Below are positions 17,462 through 26,802 of a stretch of 64,000 nucleotides of DNA, one piece after another. The translations under genes and the position numbers were made by a program. Each line of letters starts with the position of its first letter. The first letter of the stretch is position 1. Source of the DNA: Streptomyces sp. NBC_01481 (GTDB lineage Bacteria > Actinomycetota > Actinomycetes > Streptomycetales > Streptomycetaceae); NCBI RefSeq assembly GCF_026339995.1, contig NZ_JAPEPT010000001.1:880501-944500 (forward strand), given 5' to 3'. Below the pieces are notes generated by a model. The model was not told the origin of the DNA. It saw only the letters and a program-made list of their open reading frames with translations, and made no database searches.

Positions 17462-18540
17462 ATGCCGGAAACAGCAACAGCCGTCGCGGAACGGGCCGAA
17501 GGGTCCGCCACCGCCGGCGCCCGGGTCGAATTCCGCGGACTGCGCCGGGCCTTCGGCTCCACCGTCGCCCTCGACGGGCTCGACCTGACCGTCGAGCCGG
17601 GCGAACTGATCGCCCTGCTCGGCCCCTCGGGCTGCGGAAAGACCACCGCCTGCGTCGTCGTGGCTTCGAACAACTCGACGCGAAGAGGTCCTGTCGACTA
17701 CAATGGGTCCCGGCCAACCGCCGGGACGCGGGCATGGTCTTCCAGTCGTACAGCCTCTTCCCCAACCTGAGCGCCCGCGACAACGTCGCCTTCGGCCTGC
17801 GCGTACGCAAGGTGCCCGCGGCCAGGCGCAACGCCCGCGCCGCCGAACTCCTCGCCCTCGTCGGCCTGCCCGAGCACGGCGACCGCTACCCCCACCAGAT
17901 GTCCGGCGGCCAGCAGCAGCGCGTCGCCCTGGCCCGCGCCCTGGCGCTGCAGCCGCGCGTGCTGCTGCTGGACGAGCCGCTGTCCGCGCTGGACGCCAAG
18001 GTGCGCCTGAGCCTGCGCGAGGAGATCCGGCGCCTGCAGCTTTCCCTGGGCATCACCACGATCTTCGTGACGCACGACCAGGAGGAGGCCCTGTCCATGG
18101 CGGACAGGGTCGCCGTCCTGAACGCCGGGAAGCTCGAGCAGTGCGCGGCCCCCGCCGAGTTGTACGAGCGGCCCGCGACCGCGTTCGTCGCCGAGTTCGT
18201 CGGGACCATGAACCGGCTGCCCGGCCGGATGACGGACGACGGACTCGTCGAGGCGGCGGGCAGCAGGCTGCCCGTGGACGGGGACGCACCGCGGACGACC
18301 GAGGTCGAGGTGCTCGTACGACCCGAGAACATCACCGTCGCGGCCGACCCGCAGGGCGAGGCCACCGTCGTCTCGGCGTCCTTCCTCGGCTCGGTCACCA
18401 GGGTGCTGCTCGATCTGCCGGACGGCAGCTCGGTCAAGGCCGATCTGCCCTCGCGGGACGCGGGCGCGCTGACTCCCGGCGTACGCGCGGCAGTCGGTCT
18501 GGCGCAGCGGCCCGTCCTCGTCGTCCCGGCGGCGAGGTGA
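17462..18540 (+). pseudogene. ABC importer ATPase, disrupted after Walker A
   Basis: The first part (17462 to about 17660) encodes a normal start with Walker [10 protein letters not shown]. From 17734 another frame continues with the Q-loop [12 protein letters not shown], signature MSGGQQQRVALARAL, Walker B LLLDEPLSALDAK, H-loop FVTHDQ and a TOBE-like C-terminal domain. Between them lie 95 nt from the Walker A Lys codon to the Q-loop Met codon where about 111 would be expected, and the sequence reads as nonsense in each frame with several small indels. Either the gene is decayed or this stretch is misassembled. Without it the importer lacks a motor unless another ATPase substitutes. The stop overlaps the HAD gene start. 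Confidence 0.8.
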
Positions 18541-19211
18541 ACCTGCCTGCCGCCGTCCTCTTCGACATGGACGGCACGCTCGTCGACACCGAGGTGCTGT
18601 GGTGGGAGGCGACCGAGGAGGTCGCCGCCTCGCTCGGCCACCGGCTGACGGACGCGGACGCTCCGGAGGTCGTCGGCCGGGCCGTGGAGGACACGGCCGC
18701 TCATCTGATACGGGTCGCGGGAGCGGATGACCCGGACCGGATGGCCCTGAGTGCCACCGAGGTGGCGGCGGCGCTGACCGCCGGTTTCCACGGGCGGGTG
18801 GAGGGCGGGGCCCCGCTGCGGCCCGGCGTACGGCGGTTGCTCGCCGAACTGGAGCAGCGTCGGGTGCCCTTCGCTCTGGTGAGCGCGTCGCCCCGGATCG
18901 TCGTCGACTCGGTGGTTGCGGGCGCGCTGGCCGATGTGCCCTTCTCCTTCACGATCTCGGCCGACGACACCGTACGGACCAAGCCGCATCCCGATCCGTA
19001 CCGGGCGGCCGCCGAGCGCTTCGGTGCTGCTCCAGGGGCCTGTGTGGCGGTGGAGGACTCTCCGGACGGAAGTGCGTCCGCGCAGGCCGCGGGATGCCCG
19101 GTGCTGGTGGTGCCGTCGTTGCTGCCGGTACCCGCGTCCCGGGGCCGGGTCTTCGCCGAGAGCCTGGAGGACGTGGATCTTGCCCTGCTCAGCCGGTGTG
19201 TTTCGTCCTGA
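18537..19211 (+). CDS. HAD-superfamily hydrolase (beta-phosphoglucomutase-like)
   Basis: 224 residues. Motif I is LFDMDGTLVDTE with both catalytic Asp residues; motif II is ALVSASPR; motif III and IV are TKPHPDPY and AVEDSPDG. The small helical cap between motifs I and II is of the beta-phosphoglucomutase/phosphatase class. GTG 18537 overlaps the ATPase stop (GTGA). Its place at the end of the importer operon suggests action on the imported solute. The motif I Asp-Met-Asp differs from phosphonoacetaldehyde hydrolase, so that function is not supported. Confidence 0.85.
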   Translation: MNLPAAVLFDMDGTLVDTEVLWWEATEEVAASLGHRLTDADAPEVVGRAVEDTAAHLIRVAGADDPDRMALSATEVAAALTAGFHGRVEGGAPLRPGVRRLLAELEQRRVPFALVSASPRIVVDSVVAGALADVPFSFTISADDTVRTKPHPDPYRAAAERFGAAPGACVAVEDSPDGSASAQAAGCPVLVVPSLLPVPASRGRVFAESLEDVDLALLSRCVSS

Positions 19212-19336
19212 GAGCCGGTGTGTTGCGGCCCGGGACAGGGGTCCGGATGATGGGACGGAAGGCTCTTCGGCCGCGTGATTCTCGCCACCCCTGATAAGGG
19301 GTACGCTCAGATGAGCGATTCGGAATGGATCCACCT

Positions 19337-19369
19337 CCCGAAGGGTGGCACGGAGTGCCACCCTTCGGG
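19337..19369 (+). terminator. Strong hairpin after the importer operon
   Basis: CCCGAAGGGTGGCA and TGCCACCCTTCGGG form a perfect 14-bp stem with a 5-nt loop, 126 nt after the HAD stop and 238 nt before ppdK. No U-tract. It probably ends the importer operon, although read-through attenuation of ppdK is possible. Confidence 0.7.
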
Positions 19370-19606
19370 CGTTCAAGTCTTGAACTCAATAGCGACATTG
19401 GCTGCTCATTAGAGCGGCGAAGGTCTGCTTTGAGTCAAGCCCTCTTCGGAGGGTGAAAGGTTTTCTACTCGCCAGTTACTTTCGATCTGGTGGCGGACGT
19501 GTGGTTACAGCCGCATGACGGGCAAGTGGACGTACCCAGACGCCTTCGATCTGGGTATGTTCCTCGCCGTCAGGGCAGCCACCGAGTCCTCGAGGAGTCG
19601 AGACCC
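19370..19606 (+). promoter_or_regulatory. Structured upstream/leader region of ppdK
   Basis: No gene is apparent. The stretch includes a stem ACCCAGA-N9-TCTGGGT (19534-19556) and ends in GAGGAG (19592-19597), the ppdK ribosome-binding site. An ATG-started frame from 19515 overlaps the ppdK start but has no ribosome-binding site and no recognisable product. The region likely contains the promoter and a transcribed leader; no known riboswitch class was recognised. Confidence 0.4.
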
Positions 19607-22315
<2,709 letters not shown>

Positions 22316-22410
22316 GACGCCGGAGCCGTCACCGGTCTGCCGGGGGCCTCGGTCCCCGGGAGATCGGTAACCCTCACCCTCACCGACCCGGTGGCGGCTC
22401 CGGAACACAG

Positions 22411-22460
22411 AAGCGGAAGAGGCGGGCGCCTGTGCGGGGCGTCCGCCTCTTCCGCTTATT
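22411..22460 (+). terminator. Intrinsic terminator of ppdK
   Basis: Two 20-nt arms (22411-22430 and 22438-22457) pair with a single G-U wobble around a 7-nt loop and are followed by ATTTC. It is one of the strongest hairpins in the window. The remaining gap up to 22828 shows no gene; its composition is unusually AT-rich for this genome, consistent with promoter DNA for the next gene. Confidence 0.85.
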
Positions 22461-22828
22461 TCACGCTTGCCGGAAAGTCCATGTTGAATTCCGGACCGTT
22501 ACCACGAATCGAATTTTTGCCATTTACTGCGCAAACAACGGGCGGAGCGCGGCCTGTGGATCCCCATCCACAAGCCGCGCCCCATTACCCGTGCCGGACA
22601 GGGAGCCGCAACCCTCTGTCGCCCGCCGCCGGACGCGCAAAGCCCCCCACGGTCTTCGCTGCGTCCATCGGAGACAGAAGATTTCCTGCCCGACGTCGTA
22701 CAGCCTTTCGGTTGGCACCCACCCCTCGCGAGGCGTTTCAACTGTGGCTGAAACACCGTGGTAACGTCCTGTGATTGCATGCATACTCAGTGGTGGGGGC
22801 GATTGCGGATGCAACAGGTGGGGGTTCA

Positions 22829-23821
22829 GTGCTGCGTATCCATTTCACTGGGGATGACCTAGCCAGAGTTCGGATGGCGGCCAGACCGGATGTTCTGTGG
22901 GAAACGATTCTCAGCTTTCATCGATTGAGGGAGCGCCGGCGCGCGCTGATGTTCGGCGAATGGCGTGCGGAAACCCGGGTCCGGCTCAGTGGTGAAACAC
23001 GCCTGCTGGCCGCGCTGGTTCCGCCGCGGGGCTATTTCCCCGACTTTCTGACACCCCCCGAGGGCGCCTGCGGGCTGGAGGCGGGCCTGGAAGCCCTGCG
23101 GGCCACCCCGCCCGCCCGGCTGCACTCCGAACTCGCCCTGGCGGCCGCGGGACGGGCCACCACGCCAGTGCTGCCGGGCCGGCTCTCCGCACTCGCCGAG
23201 GGCAGACCCGAGGCGCTGGCCGGTCTCGTCGGCGCGCTGCGCACCTACCACCGGGCCGCCATCGAACCGTACTGGCCGCACATCCAGGCGACGGTCGAGG
23301 CGGACCGCGCGGTGCGCGGCCGCGCGCTGCTGGACGGAGGCGCCGGAGAACTGCTCGCCTCACTGCCACCGGTGCTGCGCTGGCGGGCGCCGGTCCTGGA
23401 GGCCGACTATCCCGCGGAGCGCGAACTGCATCTGGACGGGAGGGGGTTGCTGCTCCAGCCGTCGTTCTTCTGCCGCGGCACCCCGGTGGTCTACCGGGAC
23501 ACCGGGCTCCCGCCGGTGCTCGTCTACCCCGCCGCACACAGCTGCGCTCCGGCCTTCGGCGAGTCGGGCGACCCCTCGCTCGGCAAGCTCGTCGGCCACA
23601 CCCGCTCGGTCGTCCTGCAGGCGATCCGCTACGGCTGTACGACCAGTGAACTCGCCCGCAGGGCAGGGGTGTCGCTCGCCTCCGCCAGCCAGCACGCGGC
23701 GGTCCTGCGCCAGGCCGGCCTGGTGGTGACCCTGCGCCACGGCAATGCCGTCCTGCACACGGTCACCCCGCTGGGCGCCGCCCTGCTGAGGGGCGGCGCC
23801 ACAGCGGAGGCCGCGGGCTAG
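22829..23821 (+). CDS. ArsR-like winged-helix regulator with N-terminal sensor domain
   Basis: About 330 residues. The C-terminal 80 residues form an ArsR/SmtB-type winged helix (GCTTSELARRAGVSLASASQHAAVLRQAGLV). The N-terminal 240 residues start LRIHFTGDDLARVRMA, a layout I know from Streptomyces proteins of the DUF5937 kind. No metal-binding ELCVCDL-type motif is present, so metal sensing is not supported. GTG 22829 gives the expected N-terminus and has a G-rich stretch just upstream. The target is unknown; the gene stands alone and converges on the next gene. Confidence 0.82.
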   Translation: MLRIHFTGDDLARVRMAARPDVLWETILSFHRLRERRRALMFGEWRAETRVRLSGETRLLAALVPPRGYFPDFLTPPEGACGLEAGLEALRATPPARLHSELALAAAGRATTPVLPGRLSALAEGRPEALAGLVGALRTYHRAAIEPYWPHIQATVEADRAVRGRALLDGGAGELLASLPPVLRWRAPVLEADYPAERELHLDGRGLLLQPSFFCRGTPVVYRDTGLPPVLVYPAAHSCAPAFGESGDPSLGKLVGHTRSVVLQAIRYGCTTSELARRAGVSLASASQHAAVLRQAGLVVTLRHGNAVLHTVTPLGAALLRGGATAEAAG

Positions 23822-23831
23822 CGGAGAGACA

Positions 23832-24992
23832 CTAGGCCCGGAAGGGGCCCGTCACCTCGTACGTGATGCCGCCCGACGAGGAGCCGCTCGTACCGCGCTG
23901 GCTGGAGAAGTACAGCCGCGTGCCGTCGGGGGAGAAGGCCGGTCCGGTGATCTCCGACGAGGACTGGCCGTTGACCCGCAGGAACACCGCCACCACGTCG
24001 TCGGGCGTGATGATGCAGATCTCCAAGTTGCCGCCGTCCTCGGCAACGAAGAGATCGCCGGAGGACGAGCCGGTGACGTTGTCCACGCCGGTCAGCGGGG
24101 CGCCGCCGCCGACCACCAGCGAGTCGTCGTAGGCCAGCTCGTAGGTGCTGCTCGCGAGGTTGAGCTGCCAGACCCGGTTGTCGCCCTTGGTGGTGAACCA
24201 GACGGTGTCATTGGCGTAGTGGCAGCCCTCGCCGCCGTTGAAGTGCTTGGCGCCGGAGACCTGGGTGCGGGTCGTGGTCGGCGAGCCGTCCGGGTCGGGC
24301 ACGTTCTGCCAGCTGAAGGAGCCGGAGGTGCCGGAGCCCGCGACGAGCACCTGGAGGGTGCCGGAGGCGAGGTTGCCCCAGGTGGTGGGGATGAACCGGT
24401 ACAGGCAGCCGTTGGACTCGTCCTCGGTCAGATAGATCACCTCGCGCACCGGGTCGGCGGCGGCGGCCTCGTGCTTGAACCTGCCCATCGCGGACCGGCG
24501 CACTGCGGCGTTCACGCCGTACGGGTCGGTCTCGTAGACGTATCCGAGGCTGACCTCCTCGCACGAGAGCCACGTGTTCCACGGCGTCTTGCCGCCGGCG
24601 CAGTTCTGGCGGGTGTTGGAGAGGATTCTGTACGCACCGGTGATCGCGCCGGCCGAGGAGAACCTGACCGCGCTCGCGCCGCCGGAGGGGTTGATTTCCG
24701 AGTTGGAGACATAGATCCAGCCCGAACCGTCGGCGAAACAGGCGCCGCCGTCGGGGGCGTTGTGCCAGGTGTACGAGGTCGAGCCGACCTGCTGGCCGGA
24801 CCGGGCGATGACCCTGCTGCTGAATCCGCTGGGCAGCTGGATGCCGTTGGCGTCCGCCGCGCGGATGGCTCCGTAGGGGCCGGGGCCCGGCTGGGCGGGA
24901 GCCGCGTAGGCGGCACCCCGCATCAGCGTGCCGCCGAAGGCGGCGGCGGACGTGCCGATGACCGCTCCGCGCAGGAAATTGCGACGTTCCAC
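23832..24992 (-). CDS. Tat-exported PhoX/DUF839-like protein
   Basis: About 386 residues. The N-terminus ERRNFLRGAVIGTSAAAF is a twin-arginine signal with an AYAAPA cleavage region. The mature part is a beta-propeller-like protein with DUF839 features (LSCEEVSLGYVYETDPYG, FKHEAAAADPVREVIYLTEDESNG, GGEGCHYANDTVWFTTKGDN). PhoX-type members are calcium-dependent phosphatases; key residues cannot be verified by eye, so phosphatase activity is only possible. GTG 24992 has GGAG 5 nt upstream; GTG 24998 is the alternative. A near-palindrome at 25089-25104 may be its operator. Confidence 0.83.
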   Translation of the reverse strand: MERRNFLRGAVIGTSAAAFGGTLMRGAAYAAPAQPGPGPYGAIRAADANGIQLPSGFSSRVIARSGQQVGSTSYTWHNAPDGGACFADGSGWIYVSNSEINPSGGASAVRFSSAGAITGAYRILSNTRQNCAGGKTPWNTWLSCEEVSLGYVYETDPYGVNAAVRRSAMGRFKHEAAAADPVREVIYLTEDESNGCLYRFIPTTWGNLASGTLQVLVAGSGTSGSFSWQNVPDPDGSPTTTRTQVSGAKHFNGGEGCHYANDTVWFTTKGDNRVWQLNLASSTYELAYDDSLVVGGGAPLTGVDNVTGSSSGDLFVAEDGGNLEICIITPDDVVAVFLRVNGQSSSEITGPAFSPDGTRLYFSSQRGTSGSSSGGITYEVTGPFRA

Positions 24993-25088
24993 TGTCACTC
25001 CAGGTGAGGGTGGTGACCGCCCCGGGACATCGGTCGACGACCCGGGGTAGCGCGCTACCGGAACCTAGGAGTCCTGAATTGACAGCAC

Positions 25089-25104
25089 GTCAACACGTGG
25101 TGAC
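25089..25104. promoter_or_regulatory. Near-perfect palindrome upstream of the Tat protein gene
   Basis: GTCAACACGTGGTGAC matches its reverse complement at 14 of 16 positions with a CACGTG core. It lies about 95 bp upstream of the exported protein start, next to a TTGACG element on the minus strand that could be a -35 hexamer. A repressor or activator site is inferred. Confidence 0.4.
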
Positions 25105-25122
25105 GTAGAGCGGTCCACTCAC

Positions 25123-25338
25123 CTCGGGGGTGTCTTTCGGATCTTGCCGGGCTCGCCTGCCCTGGTACGCGCTCTCGCCGCGTTGTCGTCAGTCGCCGAC
25201 GCTCCGCGTCGGCTCTCCCCCTGCCTTCGGCGGGGGGACCCCCGTCCTCCGGCCTGCGATCGCACGCACCACAGTGACATCAGCCGCTCCGCGGCGGGCC
25301 GCTCACTGATCCGGCCTGATCCAAAAGACACCCCCGAG
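25123..25338. mobile_element. MITE-like element with 21-bp terminal inverted repeats
   Basis: The 21-bp ends at 25123-25143 and 25318-25338 are inverted repeats matching at 20 of 21 positions (both arms carry CTCGGGGGTGTCTTT). GCCGG just inside both ends extends the similarity. The 216-bp body has no credible gene. No target duplication is apparent in the flanks. It fits a non-autonomous miniature element; a large structured RNA or bidirectional terminator is the alternative. It fills the gap between the Tat protein gene and the SDR gene. Confidence 0.65.
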
Positions 25339-25378
25339 CCCTGGCCGTGATCGCCCGGCTGCGCCGCCGGGCGCGGAC

Positions 25379-26314
25379 TCAGGACGTGAGGGACGCGAGG
25401 CCCTCGTACGTCACACCGGTGAGCTGCTCGGAGGCGACCCACAGCCGCTCACCCGTCGCGTCGTTCTTCGACCACTTGATCCGCCACGAAGGCGCGGGCG
25501 CACCGCGCCAGCCGAGCAGCCGCGGCCCGGTGAAGGAGTCGGGCCGTACACCCGGCGCGGTGGCCGCGTACAGCGTCGGCAGCGCGCCCGACTCGGCGGA
25601 CTGCGCGAAGATCCGGTTGCCGACCGCCATGAACTGCTCCTTCGCCTTCTTGCCCTCCATCCGCGCCCCGGCGGTCTGCAGGTTGGTGTTCGAGTAGCCG
25701 GGGTGGGCGGCGGCAGCGACGATCTCGGAGCCCGCCGCCGCGAGTCGGCGGGCCAGCTCGTGCACGAAGAGCAGGTTCGCCGTCTTGGTGCGGGAGTAGG
25801 CGGTCCAGGGGCTGTAGCGGCGCTCGCTGTTGAGATCGCCCATGTCGAGGCCTGCCATGGCGTGCATGAAGCTGGACACGCTCACCACCCGCGCACCCTG
25901 CGCCTTCTGCAGCTTCGGCAGCAGCAGTCCGGTCAGCGCGAAGTGCCCGAGGTGGTTGACGCCGAACTGCCTCTCGAAGCCGTCGGCCGTCTTCCCGTAC
26001 GGAAGGGCCATCACGCCCGCGTTGTTGATGAGCAGATCGAGGCTGTCGTACGGGTAGCGGGCCGCGAACTCCCGTACCGAGGAGAGGTCCGCCAGGTCCA
26101 GCGGGCTGAACTCCACCTTCGCGCCCGGCACCCGGCCCGCGATGTGGGCCTCGGCCTCCTTGCCGCGTGCCTCGCTGCGGCAGGCGAGAATCACCCGCGC
26201 GCCGCGGCGGGCCAGCTCCCGTGCCGTGATGAGTCCGATGCCGCTGTTGGCCCCGGTGACGACGGCGGTGCGCCCGTCCTGGTCCGGTATGTCGCTCGCG
26301 TTCCAGCCCGACAT
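25379..26314 (-). CDS. Short-chain dehydrogenase (retinol dehydrogenase-like)
   Basis: About 311 residues. The cofactor motif is TGANSGIG, followed by NNAGVMALP, the catalytic Ser in VVSVSSFMH and YSRTKTANL with Tyr and Lys. The long C-terminus and overall pattern match the retinol-dehydrogenase-like SDR group common in actinobacteria. Basic residues after the second strand (ACRSEARGKE) suggest NADP(H). ATG 26314 is chosen because GAGGAG lies 7 nt upstream. The substrate is unknown, and nothing in the neighbourhood defines a pathway. Confidence 0.88.
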   Translation of the reverse strand: MSGWNASDIPDQDGRTAVVTGANSGIGLITARELARRGARVILACRSEARGKEAEAHIAGRVPGAKVEFSPLDLADLSSVREFAARYPYDSLDLLINNAGVMALPYGKTADGFERQFGVNHLGHFALTGLLLPKLQKAQGARVVSVSSFMHAMAGLDMGDLNSERRYSPWTAYSRTKTANLLFVHELARRLAAAGSEIVAAAAHPGYSNTNLQTAGARMEGKKAKEQFMAVGNRIFAQSAESGALPTLYAATAPGVRPDSFTGPRLLGWRGAPAPSWRIKWSKNDATGERLWVASEQLTGVTYEGLASLTS

Positions 26315-26451
26315 GGCTGAACTCCTCAATAGGGAAACTGGGTTGAGTTCAGCCTATGAACGAACGGGCCCGGGAGCCACAGTCGGCGCCCAGATCTGAT
26401 CCGGCCGCCCCGCTCGCGTCAGCGGATGTCAGCCCAGGCAGCGGGCGCGGC

Positions 26452-26802
26452 TCACCCCACGCGCACCTCGTACGCAGTCACCGACACCGCATCGTCGTCC
26501 AGGCAGCGGCCCGTGCGCAGGTCGAAGCGCTGCTTGAGCAGCGGCGACGCGACGAAGGGGCCGCCGGCCGCCGAGCCGAGCAGGCCGCGGGAGAGGACCT
26601 GGGCGCCGGTGAAGGGGTCCCGGTTGTCGATGGCGTGGACAGCGCCCTCGCGGTCCACGAACACCGCCGCCTGGGTGCCGTCCGGCAGGAGGGCCGCGAC
26701 ACCGCGGCCCGGCGTCAGCAGCGACAAGGCGCAGAGAGCGAACCACTCGTGGCCCACACGGAGTTGGACCTGCGTTTGCGTCTTCTCGGGGGCGATCGTC
26801 AT
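26452..26802 (-). CDS. nirD: Nitrite reductase small subunit NirD
   Basis: 116-residue Rieske-fold partner of NirB. As in other assimilatory NirD proteins the Cys/His ligands for a 2Fe-2S cluster are absent (the ligand loops read NRDPFTGAQVLSRG and ASPLLKQRFDLRTG), so it acts structurally. Its ATG overlaps the nirB stop in an ATGA arrangement, which enforces coupled synthesis. Confidence 0.93.
   Translation of the reverse strand: MTIAPEKTQTQVQLRVGHEWFALCALSLLTPGRGVAALLPDGTQAAVFVDREGAVHAIDNRDPFTGAQVLSRGLLGSAAGGPFVASPLLKQRFDLRTGRCLDDDAVSVTAYEVRVG

Noticed and set aside
14534..19211. Firm assignment of the importer operon to 2-aminoethylphosphonate uptake
   Set aside because: Operon order and GntR regulator resemble PhnRSTUV, but the HAD protein lacks phosphonatase-type motif I and the binding protein family also covers iron and polyamines.
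18537..19211. Phosphonoacetaldehyde hydrolase (PhnX)
   Set aside because: Motif I is DMDGT with the second Asp, and the Schiff-base Lys region of PhnX was not seen.
22829..23821. Metal-sensing ArsR repressor
   Set aside because: No cysteine-rich ELCVCDL-type metal site, and the protein has a large extra N-terminal domain.
25123..25338. Full insertion sequence
   Set aside because: Too short for a transposase and no remnants of one; only a MITE-like interpretation is supportable.
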